The notes under the pieces: generated by a model
Told to the model about the DNA's origin: nothing
The model's input: only the letters and a program-made list of their open reading frames with translations
The model's database searches: none
Shown: piece by piece, positions 29,462 through 41,100 of the stretch
Position numbering within the stretch: position 1 is the stretch's first letter
How the letters are laid out: each line of letters starts with the position of its first letter
Source of the DNA: Bryopsis sp. KO-2023
Taxonomy: Eukaryota; Chlorophyta; Ulvophyceae; Bryopsidales; Bryopsidaceae
DNA length: 64,000 nucleotides
Direction of reading: 5' to 3'
NCBI GenBank assembly: GCA_030272585.1
Contig: BSYQ01000010.1
Span: 248,001-312,000 of the forward strand
Position numbers and translations under genes: made by a program

Positions 29462-32376
29462 TTTCCAAAGCCATGACCCACTTCACCGCAGATGTAACAT
29501 GCGCCTCCGCCTCTAGCTCCGCCTTGTTGCTGCCTTCCGCCACCACCTCGATTTCGTCCGCCACCTCGTCTCCCGCCTCTTCCGCGGCCACGGCTGCCTC
29601 CACCTCTGTTGCCTCCTCCCATTTGCTGATTTTGATCTTGGGGTGGAGGTGGTGGTTGCGGTTGCTGACCTTGCATTTGCTGGTTCTGGTCAGCTTTGGG
29701 CTTGTTTTTCCAATTCCAGTTCCATCGCCCTCGTCCGCGACCACGTCCGCGGTTGTTTTGAGATTGGCCTCCCAACGAATCGATTCTTTCGGCAGTGACT
29801 ATCGCCGCTTCCACTCCTTCTGTCACCATTGTAACAACTTGATGTCGGATCTGGGGCCGTAGTCCGTCAACAAACGTCAAGTACTGCTCCTCCTCCGTCA
29901 TATTCGGAATTCTGAGTATGAGATCCCGAAATGCGTTAATGTAGGAACGAACAGTCCCCGTTTGTTGAAGTTTCCGCAGCTTCCTACGCGAAACATCGGA
30001 CATTCTTGTAGGTTCAAAAGCAATAGCTAACTCTTCCACAAGTTGTACCCAGTCCTGGAACATCGGACGAACTCCTTCCCGAATCCGCATCTCTTGCATA
30101 TTCCGCCATGTGGCGGCTGAACCAGAGAGATTTGTGCGGAATACTTTAAGCCAAACAGACTCATCCAAATCATAAACTTTACAGAAGTTGGTGAGTTCTG
30201 CCTGCCAATCCCGAATCCAGCGATCTCCAGCGCCAGTATACGGTTTCGGCATCGGGAATTTGACCGCATTGGGAATGTGAAGCAAACGATTTTCTGGACG
30301 TGCATAGCCCATAAAATCTGGGACCCCACCTGGGGGACCAGGAGGTCCGCCTCCTCCACCACCTCCACCACCACCATCTCCAGGACCGCCTCCTGGGTTC
30401 CTAGATGGTCCTTCTCCTCCTCCACCAATATGTGGTCCAGGTGCAGACCCACGGCCACTTCTGTCCGATGGGCCTCCGCCACTTCCATCACCGGAACCAT
30501 CATCATCTCCACCTCCGCCTCCTCCGCCTCCTCCGCCTGCGCGTTGAGGAATACGCGGATAGGATCCCCATCCAACATAGGGGTTTCCGGATGATGGAGC
30601 TCCGTATACATTCACGGAGTGACCTAAGATAGAAGGCCGAATGTATGATGCTCCCATGGCATAATAGCCGGGTGGTGAAATCATTGATGGATGTGATAAC
30701 ACTGGCTGAGAAACTGGTGGTGGCATGGGTAATGTTCTAGGTGGCTCGGGTGACGTGGTTGTTGGAGTTGTCAGCGGAACAGTTTGGACCACGGGAGAAG
30801 CCTGCGTACGCTGTGGCGGTTGTACTGGCTGTAATACCGCTGGTGGTCTTGTATTTGGTGTTTGTCCAAACACAGCGCTAGGCCTCACGATCGGCCTAGG
30901 TACATTTCCCTGTCCGCTGATTGCACTGCCTCGCCCCACTCCAGGAATAATGACTGGGGGTGATGCAGGTCGGGTAATCGGTCTATTTGCCCGCGGGAAT
31001 ACTGGTGGTATTGGCGGGAAACCTACCGAATCCGGGGCAAAGCCGGATGAGGTTTGGGGCGGTTGACCGAATGGAACTTGTACTTCGGCCAAGCTTGGTG
31101 GTTGTGCCACCGTTCTGGTTCCCGCTCCCGCCATAGCAGCCACAAGAGGTGTTTGTTGAGCAGCGGATGCCATTTGTGTGGCAACTGCTGCAGCATCTTT
31201 CTTCCGCCAAAACTCAAAATTCGACGTGAACTTTGTGTCCGCTACATCCTCAAACACCTTCTTTAGCTCTTGCGCTGTTTCCGGATCTTGTAGCATTTCT
31301 TGTAGCATTTCCCGCGGCTCTCTGCTCCTTGTTGAGCTTCTCGATCTGCTTCTCCTTGAAGACCGACTTTGACTTCTTTTCAACTCCTCCATTTCCGCTT
31401 GTAATCTAGCCGCCGCTTATTTCGCAGCCGCTGCCTCCTTTAACAAATAGGCTACTTCCGCATGATGCTGTATCTGAAAACTTTCCGCTTTTTCTTGCGT
31501 CTCTTTGAGATCATACTTAACACGAGCGATTTCCTTGAACTGTTTATCTTGACCCGCATCCAGTTCTGCCTGGGTCTCTCTCAGTTCTTGTTGAACCGTA
31601 TCCAACCCCCAAAGGGCGTCGTTATATTGCCGGTCATACTCTTCTTCGAGTTTCTTCCTTTTTTCGTCCGTGTCAGCCACTTGTTCAGCCAATATCCGCT
31701 GAGCCTCTTTGGCTTCGTCCACCTCTTTCTGGGCGACATCACGGATATTCGCCAAGCCAGCTTCCATTTGGCTGAGCCTCCCCTTAGCTGCAGCATCCAG
31801 ATCTTGTATCCGCTCATCCAACCTCTCACTGAGCTGTCCTTCGATCTGGTGATGGCGGGACTGTAGAGTAGAGTCCAACACATCATGTACTTGGGAAGCC
31901 ATGCTTGAACAAGCTCCCTCCATCCGACTATCAAGGTGCTCGGCGACCTGGGCTGTCCGCTGGGCAGCCTCCTCGGACAATTGGCTGTATAACCGCTCTT
32001 GCGATTCATGGAGGTCGCGCTCCTGCAGGCCATCGTTGTGCACGTGCAGGGTCTGGTTATGCACGTTTACTTGGCTCTGTTGCAGGTGCTGCGTTTGTTG
32101 ATTGATGAAGACTCCTGGCTCTTCTTCCATCTCCTCATCAAACTCCGGGCCAATGTCCGCTTCCTCATCGCCTGCTTCCTCCACCATGTCCGGGTGCGCG
32201 GGGATACCGTATGCCTGTAATGGCCGGTCCATTTCTGCCTGTATCGGCAGTCCGACAGCAGGTAATTCCTGAGCGACGATCAGCGGATATAGCGGCGGGC
32301 CATCTGGGGCGTCGCGCTCTTGCTGATTGTCTTCGATACCGTATTCCAGGTATAGCTGCTCGTCGTGTCCGCTCAT
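29410..32376 (-). pseudogene. gag: Gag of element C with a single internal stop
   Basis: Two same-frame ORFs (31,417-32,376 and 29,410-31,392) are separated only by TAA at 31,417-31,419 after EAAAAK. The first part has an acidic N-terminus, a His/Val motif (QVNVHNQTLHVHND) and a long coiled coil. The second has an Arg/Ser segment, a Pro/Thr-rich linker, Gly runs, a capsid-like domain (IRDWQAELTNFCKVYD ... LVEELAIAFEPTRMSDVSRR), RG repeats and a zinc knuckle CYICGEVGHGFGKC. Layout and length (about 988 codons) match Gag of B. The stop sits between coiled coil and linker; a short Gag made by termination there cannot be excluded. Confidence 0.9.
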
Positions 32377-32864
32377 GGTGGATGTCTTGATTCGTCGGCG
32401 GTAGAATCACGTGTCCGTTTGGTGGATTCCGTTGGCGGGTAATCCACGTGACTAATTGGTCACTCTTTGTCAGCGGTTTCTGGCAGCGGTTTCTGGCACG
32501 TAATTTCTGGCGGAAACGTATTCGTCCGCAGAAACGTCCGCTGGCAGACTCGTTTTGTCCGCTCTGCGGTAACCGCGTGCAGTGTCGACAACTCTCCGAC
32601 AAACGGAAGTACTACTACGCCGTGCTGTGGTCGTAGCGTCCAAGGATCTATAGATCCTGTGATCTTGAGAGGGATGATCGAGCGCAGCAACGTGCGTTCT
32701 CGTTCGTCCAGCGTTTGGTTGGTGCGCAGCAACACGAAGTAGGTTCCAGACACGAGGGGAAACCTTCTTCGACCTAGCCGACCCTGATCTTTTGCACCTC
32801 GACTGCAAAATCTCCTGTCGATCTCTTCCACTAAGTAGACTCGACTTGCAGGAAGGGTGCTTCG
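32377..32864 (-). other. 5' untranslated leader of element C
   Basis: About 490 bp between PBS and gag. No supportable gene. Confidence 0.6.
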
Positions 32865-32876
32865 GCTCCGAAACCA
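32865..32876 (-). other. Primer binding site of element C
   Basis: Minus strand TGGTTTCGGAGC, two bases inside the LTR. Beyond the 12-mer the three elements diverge. Confidence 0.8.
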
Positions 32877-32878
32877 GT

Positions 32879-33065
32879 TGTTAGGTCCCTGTAGGTTTTA
32901 GTGAGTCGTTGCTGAAGTTGAGACTGGGGTCACACACTTTCACAAACCAGAGAATTAATTTTACAAGGTGTTCTCTCTGAACTTAACCCCCTAGAACCCG
33001 TACTAACCCGTACTACACACTCGTACTGCAAAATGAGTGCGACAACGTAGTGCGACAACGTATCA
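32879..33065 (-). repeat. Full-length LTR of element C (5' LTR in element orientation)
   Basis: 187 bp, TGTTAGG...CGTATCA. CCGCC follows at 33,066-33,070. Confidence 0.93.
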
Positions 33066-34089
33066 CCGCCTCCCCCGAATTCCCATCCACCAACTTTTGG
33101 GGGTGGCCCCCTTCCACCAGCTCCAGCAGCTCTGAACATGTTTGGGGGTGGCCCTCTTCCACCACCTTCAGCAGCTCTGAACACGTTGGGGGGTGGCCCT
33201 CTTCCACCAGCTTCAGCAGCTCTGAACAGATTGGGGGGTGGCCCTCTTCCACCAGGGTGAAGCACAGGTTCAGGTTCATAAACAGACTCCTCCTCCGTCA
33301 TACTCCACGGGTTTTCGGGCAGCTGCTCAGAGGGTCCCTCAGGTTCAGGTTCAGGTTCAGGTTCATCTGCGGTTGGAAGTGTAGCTTCAGGCAAAATCTC
33401 TTGTGCAGGATCAGGTGCTGGAAGACTTGCAGCTTCGATGCTCCAGTCGAACGTTCTGCTCAGATCTAGATCAACCTCGTGCATGGTTGCAACCTCCTCT
33501 CTGAGCAGGTCCAGATGAGGCAATAGCTGGCGATCACGAAGGAGTTCTGCAAAAGACAGAATGTGAATGTGAGGGCAGAGAGAAAAACAACCTAATTTGA
33601 ACCTGATGCTGGACTGCTCACCTGTAGGCACCATGTAGGGGTATTCCATGTCCCCCAGGTTGGTGCTCCCCTTCCTGGTCAGTCCTGGAGGTGTCACCTG
33701 AATGGAATCGAATATCGGGTCGATGCGCCTTTCAGGGGGGCTGCCCGCTCGGTACGCTCGCAAGAAAAGTTCGTCTTCGCTTCCCGCAGCGCTATCCAGG
33801 GCGGATGCAGCTTTCCAGAACAGAGCCTAGGAAGACAAGTAACAGTAACCCTAAGTCAAAACATTCGAAACAGAAACAGTGCAGCAGATAGCAGGCAGCA
33901 TACACTTACATTTTCAAGACCAAAATAGGTGTTCAGCGACGTTAAATGCCGGAAAACCACCTCGGCGGCATCCCGATCAACCACCGTCCCGGGCTGGAAC
34001 AGATCTGTTCGGTTTTGGAGCCGGTTCCGGAGCCTCACCACATACTGCCGTGCTTTCAGTTCCACGTACATCGGGCGCAATCGATCAGC
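33066..34089 (-). pseudogene. Unrecognised host gene, upstream exons; last exon interrupted by C and A
   Basis: Three exons are readable on the minus strand. Exon 34,089-33,910 encodes a basic helical segment (YVELKARQYVVRLRNRLQNR) and ends at GTAAGT. Exon 33,826-33,622 contains RRIDPIFDSIQV and LGDMEYPYMVPTG and ends at GTGAGC. The last exon starts at 33,546 (ELLRDRQLLPHLD) and has Glu-Pro repeats, then four 16-residue repeats of the type GGRGPPPN(L/V/M)FRAAE, then a Gly-rich tract where C is inserted. Phases agree (0, then 1). It continues at 22,848-22,755 and 258-1. I know no homologue; it looks like a soluble, partly disordered protein. The 5' end is not resolved; about 34,089 is the limit of what I can read. 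Confidence 0.6.
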
Positions 34090-34199
34090 ACTGCAGGCGA
34101 AAAAACAACAAGATACCACGATACAAAGGCGCACGGTGCGGTGAAGTCGAACAGGGAGCGAAGTCGATATATTCGGGACAGTACGGCAGAACTGACTAA

Positions 34200-34675
34200 C
34201 TTTGGATTTGATCGGAAGTGATGATCGGTGCAAAAGTCGGTTTTTGATTTCTTGGACCGATCATAATCGGAATTTGAAACCAAATCCCGATCAACCGACC
34301 ATGATCGGAGCTGATCGGATCAGCGATCGATCAATCGGCGTTTCACCGATCATGGTCGGCCGATCACGTGCCGACAGGACGCGGTGCTTGATCGTGATCG
34401 GGATCGTGATCGGAGCAACCGATTAGATCGATAATCGGAAGCCCGATCCCGATCACGATCAGGCTTTGATCGGCCGATCACGATCATCGATCAGGTTTTG
34501 ATCGGCCGATCACGATCACGATCATCGATCATGATCGGTAAAAAAAAAACAAAAAAAAACTGATCATTTTTAGAATCATGTGGAACGAGATCGTGTCAGG
34601 TCAGATCAGTGAAACGACCTGTCCTGACATCGAAACTGGACGGCCGATCATTTCCGATCACGTCCATAGTATGGC
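34200..34675. repeat. M2b: partial GATCGG-saturated element related to M2
   Basis: The right end (ACGTCCATAGTATGG, 34,660-34,674) matches the M2 terminus. The adjacent unique stretch (AGAATCATGTGGAACGAGAT ... GTGAAACGACCTG) is the reverse complement of M2 around 3,205-3,270. The left side fades out near 34,200 with no matching terminus and no TSD found. The tRNA-like core is absent, so this is a half or recombined copy. Confidence 0.8.
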
Positions 34676-34901
34676 GGGATCGCTCCAAGTTCAATGCATC
34701 CTGCACGCAAAAATAGGAATGGTATCTCCGGATATCGATTTTGGACGGATGCTGGTGTTAAATGAATGACGTCACATTTCACACTGGAAAACGTTTGTGT
34801 ACCTGTGATATTTTTCTTTGAAAAATCTACTATAAAAAAAAATCTACTCGAGAAAATCCAGAAAACGAAAATACATCGGTGTGTTGGTGTTTTTTTTGCA
34901 G

Positions 34902-37690
34902 GGGCTGCACAGTTCGATGAAGGTTTGTCTCAAGTTGCCGCCATGTACAGATCAACCACACATTTTGAACCCAAGGTACTCCCCCCGAATGCTTTTTTTT
35001 TCCTCCCCTTGGAATAATGCAAATCTGCCCTTCTCAGCAGTGATTCTGGTGAAAGCACCTGGCTGTAAGCTCCAAGAAACCTACCTGTCCATCGTCCAAA
35101 CCACTCTTTTGATCAAAACAAAAATAAAAAACAACAACAATAATTGTCTGACACAAAAAATCTGTTTTGTCTGACCCGAAATCGTGGAACTGAACGAGGA
35201 GATCAGGGCGCGGGCCTCTGAAAAGAAAGATTTGATCCGCATACAGAAGAAGCTGGAATGCACTCTGGATTCTGTCGAAGCTGCCTCCAACCGAAAGCTC
35301 TTGAGGGAAAAAAAGAGCTGGGAGGCTGATAAGGAGGAGCTGTCGCATGCCCATCTGGAACTGGAACAAGAATTGACCCTGAGGGGCTTCGGCGGAGGAG
35401 GGCTGGAAAAAGGAGGTCAAAATGCTCAAATCTCGTGTTTCAGAGGTACACCCTTAATCCTGCCTAGTGCAGCCATCACTACTTCCATGAACGGCAGAAA
35501 TGTGAGAAAACAGTGTGGGCCACACTATTTCCGAAATCTACGCTTCTTGTTCACGTTTCGGTTTTCCATGAATTAGTGTGCCCTGCACTGCTACTGGGGA
35601 AATTGCCCACTATTAAAAGACCCACACTGGAAACAATTGAGGGTGTGCGTGGCAGTGGTGGGGAAAAAACCAATTTTGGATATATGAATATATGTGATCG
35701 AAAACAATTTTGAGCGGGAGCTGAGGGTGGTTGCTGTTCGCAAGCACAGGTCCAGAAGGAAGGCGATAAACAGAAGGCCAAGTACTCCAAAGAGCTGGCA
35801 AATCTGAGGAAATGTCGATGGCGGCACTGGAGGAGGCGGAGGGTAAAATCCGCGACGCGGAAAAGAAATTGGAAAAGGAGCGAAAAGAACATCAAAATCG
35901 AGTTAACTTACTTGAAGAAGACACCTCTCAGGTTCAGCTGACATTACCATAAGCGAAAGAAGAACTTGTCTAAGCAAACAATCACGATTTATGGGGGGAT
36001 GGGAGGGCTGCTGAAAATATTGCCACCAGATGGTTTGTGTTACAGAGTGAAGTTTCCAGGTGGAAGCGTGTCGAATTTTTTATTGCTCATATGGCAGTAT
36101 GATATTAATGAGTCATCTTTAATAAGACATCAACACTGGTATCCTCGTATTTAGTCATTCTTATTCCTGCGTCGGCGTGGTTCAGCTGTCCCAGCAGCTG
36201 TTTTAAGAAAAAAATGCACTGGATGCGGAGAGGCGAAAATTTGTGATGGCCGAACAAAACTGGAGGCAAGTGAGACAGACCATGGAGCTGGAGTTGGCGG
36301 AAGCCAAGGCCTCTCTTTCAGGGTTTGACACGGACAGCCAAATAGAGTTTTCGGTCGATATCTACAATGGTGCGATGGACCTGACAGACCCGCCACAAAC
36401 TCAGGTGGGCAGTAAGTTTTTGTAACAAAGTGGTGAAAAATATCTGAAAAAAAAAAAGAGCAAGGCACCGTTTTTGAACAACTTCCCTGAGAATATGCCT
36501 GTTTTTTTCATGTGGAATTTTGATGGCTTGGACAAGATCGAAAGTAATTTGGGGAGGAGGGTGTTTTTTTCCTGGACCGTATCTGACATCCACCCTGCTT
36601 GATTTCTGGATGTTATATGAGCATATTCAGGGTTTGCTGCTTTTGGTTTTCTTTTTTATGCACAGAGCGTTTAAAAAAAATCCTGATTTGAATTCAATTC
36701 AATTATGCACAGATGCACCTCTCGGGCGGCGATTTCACTGGATACAGCCTCACACCACGCTCCCATGACGACTCTCTAAGCTCCTTCGAATTTTCAAAGG
36801 GTGAATCCGATGAAATCCAGCTGAGAAGTCGACTCTCTGAGTATAAGGCGAAGGTCAGAAGCTTGCGGGGCAGTTTACGTGGATCCCTTCAAAGTGTAGA
36901 TTTTGCGGAACAAAGCTGCCGGGAAGCTGCAGAGATGCTGCATGCGATGGAAGCAGAACGCAACGAGCTCAAGGGGCAGCTCGTGATAGCTAATGGGCGA
37001 CTGAATAATCTTGACCAGCGCCAGCGGCAGGAGGTGAGACAATTTCAGCAGCCGATTCTCTTCCCTTTTGCTTTATTTATTTTTTTCTTTCTTTTCTTTC
37101 TTGTGCCATCTATATCAGCCTTCCATTTCCTGAATCGAACGCGGGTGCAATTGTTTTTTCCTGCTACTTGCGACATTTGCGACATTTTTGTGTTTTTACA
37201 AGCTCTGGGTTGAAATGGGGTTATATGTTTTTATTGCAGGGAAGTGTTGGGGAGCTGGAGTCTGAAAATCGGCACCACCAGGAAGTTGTTATGTCAGTGG
37301 AGTCTGACCTCGAGGTGCTGAGGGTGGAGTCTGACCGCACGGCCATGGAAAAGATAATTATGGCCCAGCTTTCGGAAACTGACTTTAGTAGAAAGGATGA
37401 GATGGTGAAGAGCATCGACACCCTGCGTCGTGATAACTCCAAATTGGGTAGTCGGCTCTGTGGAATGGAAACCAAGTTGGAGCAAACGCAAGTTAAGCTG
37501 GAAACAACCGTGATTCGTTTGGAGGAAGCCAAAGGGAAGTTGCTTGGGGCCCAAGGAGCACTACGGTGAAAAAATGGAGGAGGCGGTTGCTGAGAGGAAA
37601 AGGATTTCCCAGTGGAACGCGAAGCTGGAGGAGAAGGTGTCGAATTTCCGAGGGGAGCTGAACAAGGAAAAAAAAAAAAAGCTCGAATGC
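34902..37690 (+). pseudogene. Run of coiled-coil exons upstream of the kinesin (same gene or rearranged piece)
   Basis: Readable pieces, all heptad-rich: 34,902-34,975 (GAAQFDEGLSQVAAMYRSTT); about 35,185-35,440 (VELNEEIRARASEKKDLIR ...); about 35,815-35,935 (LEEAEGKIRDAEKKLEKERK); about 36,230-36,410; about 36,713-37,033 (SGGDFTGYSLTPRSHDDSLS ...); about 37,240-37,660. Two frameshifts sit in G-runs: near 35,384 (LEQELTLRG to AEEGWKKEVK) and near 37,548 (EAKGKLLG to KMEEAVAERKR). Several junctions lack clean splice sites. In canonical KCBP the MyTH4 and FERM domains, not coiled coil, precede the FERM F3 lobe that follows here, so the order is abnormal or this is another gene fragment. Confidence 0.5.
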
Positions 37691-38115
37691 AATTTCTGAG
37701 AGTCTTGCGGACTTTGCCGTATGGTACGACTCTCTTCTTTGTCTCAACTTTCTTTCCTGTTGATTTGAAGATAGTATAAAAATATGTAAAAAAATAATAT
37801 ATATTTGCAAAAAATAGATTTTTCTAGAATTTTTTTCTTAAAACATATCGTTCGCTACCTGTGGCTGCCTTAGTTTTATTCCCAGACATGGTTGGTGCAG
37901 GAAATCATCTCTTCATTTTGTCATCCAATCTATCAATGAAATACATGTCATAAGGAATATATGTACTCGAAGGAAACTAACAAGTCGTCAGGGACAGAAA
38001 ACTTGCTGGATTCAGGTTCATGACTATATATACATAATAAAAGATAGTAGAAATATCTGAACTGCTTGAACTTTTTTTCTTTTTTTTCAGGTAATTCTGT
38101 TTTCTTTTCTGTAAA

Positions 38116-41100
38116 GAGGATAGAAGATCCCATTGGTTTGCTGCCAGCGAAACTCATTCTGGGAATCAATAAACGGGGGGTGCACTTCTTCAGGTATCTG
38201 ACACAGGTCTTTCCCTTTCTAAGTTTTTTGTTGTCCAAAGAAGGAAGGCTTGCCTCTGCATCATTTCGTGCAACAGAGTGATAGTGTTTTTTTAGCTTTG
38301 AAAAGACTGTACGAGTTTACATGGATTCTTGTTTGGAGGGGGGGGGATTTGGTCTGTTTGGGGGGGAGTTCTCATGTGTGTGTGCGTGTGTGTTTTGAGT
38401 CGTTTAGGCCGGTGCCCAAGGAGTACCTGCATTCAGCCGAACTGAGAGACATTATGCAATTTGGATCGAGCAGCCAAGCTGTTTTCTTCAAAATGAGGGT
38501 TGCTGGAGTGCTGCACATTTTTCAGTTTGAAACCAGACAGGGTGAAGACATATGCATGGCATTGCAAACCCATATCAACGATATTATGATGAAACGATAT
38601 GCAAAGGTGGGAGTCGAATTAGTAATTTTCTGTGTGGAACTTTCTTTTTCAAAACCGTCCGTGAAATCGATAGCGTCTTTGCCCGAGTTTCCAAATATCA
38701 TTTTGATTTTTTTATCTGCGTTTGGTCGCTCAAGAATGAGATGGGGAGTGCCTCTGACAAGCATATCTTGTGGAATTCCACAAGATTACTTAAAAAACAA
38801 TAAAATGCAAAATAAAACCATTTTTCAACACTTCCATCTCTCCTTTCATCGATTTGTGTGTGGGGGGAGAAATCATTGCGAATGAATAAAGTCCATGAAA
38901 TTCTTGGATGTGTTCAGGCCAAGGCGATGGCTCAAGCTGATTCTCGAACGTCTGTATTGGTGGGTGATAACACACTGGGCGTAGCAAATTTCGGTCCCAA
39001 ATATAAAGAGCATTTGGACGAAATGCAAAAACTGCTGGAGGCTAAAACTAGAAAGGGGGAAGAGCTGATTCAGAGGAACGATGGTTATATCTCCGAGAAG
39101 GAAAGGTAGAGAGCGCTCCTTGACTCCACTAAGCACAGGAAATCCTGTGCAGATCAACCAACGCACTGGTTTTTTTTTTAATGTATATGAGAACAGGGTC
39201 CGTCCATCCATCCGTCGGTATGTTTTTTAAGATTTGATTTTTTTAAATGAAAGGTTTCCACTTGGAGAAGAGCTGGGCCAGGTTCAATGAATGGCAAAGA
39301 CAGATTTTCCAATTATTATTCGTACCTATATTTTTCCTCATGTGCAACTCAGGCTTGAGCAGCAGTTTGAAGAATGCATGACAAGGGTGCTGGAGACAGA
39401 GAAAGTTAAGAGTGAAATTCAGGAGGTGTTTTTCCGGTTGAGGAAGGAGGCTGACAAAATGAGGGCACGACTGGACAAAGCCAGAGCGGCAAGTATCAAA
39501 CAAAAACTGACTCCTCCCCCCCCCAAAAAAAAACACACACACACAATCATCAATTGGCTTTTATCAGTGTGTCGAAAAGAATGTGATCAGTGTTGTTGTT
39601 CCCTGTTCCCAACAATTTTTTTTCCATGAAACGTTTTTTGTGCTGTGCCGCTGCAAATGTACAGTCATAGATGTTTGATGTGATGTGGCTGTTTAGAGGC
39701 TGTTTAGATGTTGGGTGCTGCTGAGGCTGTGAAAATCGATGCGCTGAATCAAGCGAAACAAGTAGGGGTTGAGCACTCAACCCAAGTGCGAGAGCTGGAA
39801 ATTCTGTGTGACCAACAACAAAAGGAGCATGAAGTTCTCAACACAATGTGAGTCGCACATCAATTGTTCAATTGTCCATTCGATTCAATGGCTTGGCACA
39901 TGTGCTATGAAAACCTTGCCGGTATGTGGACAGCTTGGAGAAAAGGGGGGGGGGGACATTGCTTGCTTGTTTTTCCTGGAACTGGAACTCGCACGACGTG
40001 CATCTTTGAAATAATTTGAAAATGTTGGTTGAGCAGTTCATTGACCTGTTTGCAGGCTTGAGAAGATGGAGGATGAATACGAACAGATCTGTAGAGAAAA
40101 ACTTCTTACAGAGAAAAAAATGGCCCGTATCGGAAAAGCTAAAGAGGTGTGTTGCCTCGGGAAGAGTTTCTGTGTCCTACTGGCTTTGTGTCGAAGTTTC
40201 CCTCCATCCTGTGAAGGTTTTTTGTTCCAACAACTTTTGGGCAACAAAAACTTGTGCGTTTTGGTGCAGGGGGACATACAACGGATGAAAGAAGCTTTGA
40301 AAAATGCTGAACATCTTTCAAAAGGGTCGATTCATGAAAAGGACATTCGAGTGAACCAGCTGCAGGAAGAGTTGGCCGATATGACTGCCATGTTCAATGC
40401 CAACAGGTAGGAATTGTTTTTGAATTGGCTAGTCTGAATTTGGCAAGAATCCAACGAAACAGAAACTACAGACGTTTTCATGGACTGGCCTGGCCTCGCT
40501 GTTTTTTTTCTTTCCTTACACGAGTTGACCCTGTTTTCTGAAATCAGGGCTGAGTTGGATGAAATCAAGACCGGTCAGAATGAATTGCAAGCGTTGAGGG
40601 AAATGAAGTCGGACATTCAATCGAGGGAGAAGTCCCAAGCTGACATCATCATGATCCAAAGCAAACGACTGGAAGAGGTGGAGAAAGCATACAAAACAGA
40701 GCAAGTCGGGAGGAAAAAGGACGAATTCTTTTGTTGATACATCACACTGTATTGACCCGGCCATTCCACACACTCATTCACACTTCTGTTTTTACATGAA
40801 ACGAACCATGACTTCCACTTTCATCAACACTACCGTTGTAGGTCCATTAACAGATGCACTGATAGATAATGTTTGACACTTGTTTTTCTCGGTTTCAATG
40901 ATCAGGTATTTCAACACGATGGAGGATTTGAAAGGGAAGATCCGAGTGTATTGTCGAGCGAGGCCGATGCTTCCCATGGAAGAAAAAGCTGGCCAAACTT
41001 TCGCACTCAATCTGCCTGATGAACTCACCATTTCTCATATGTGGCGTGAGGTGGGAATTTTCACTATCTCTGGAAAATACGGTTTCACTGTACTGATGAT

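Larger units (their letters stand above)
22849..33065 (-). mobile_element. LTR retrotransposon C (Ty3/gypsy chromovirus), TSD CCGCC
   Basis: LTRs at 22,849-22,977 (129 bp) and 32,879-33,065 (187 bp) start TGTTAGG and end CGTATCA. CCGCC flanks them at 22,844-22,848 and 33,066-33,070. The 3' LTR (element sense) lacks about 58 bp present in the other. In minus orientation the order is PBS, gag (one internal stop), pol (intact, 1,378 codons), ORF3 (626 codons), hairpin, PPT. Pol, Gag and ORF3 are clearly related to those of element B. It is inserted in the same host exon as A, 94 bp away. Confidence 0.95.
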
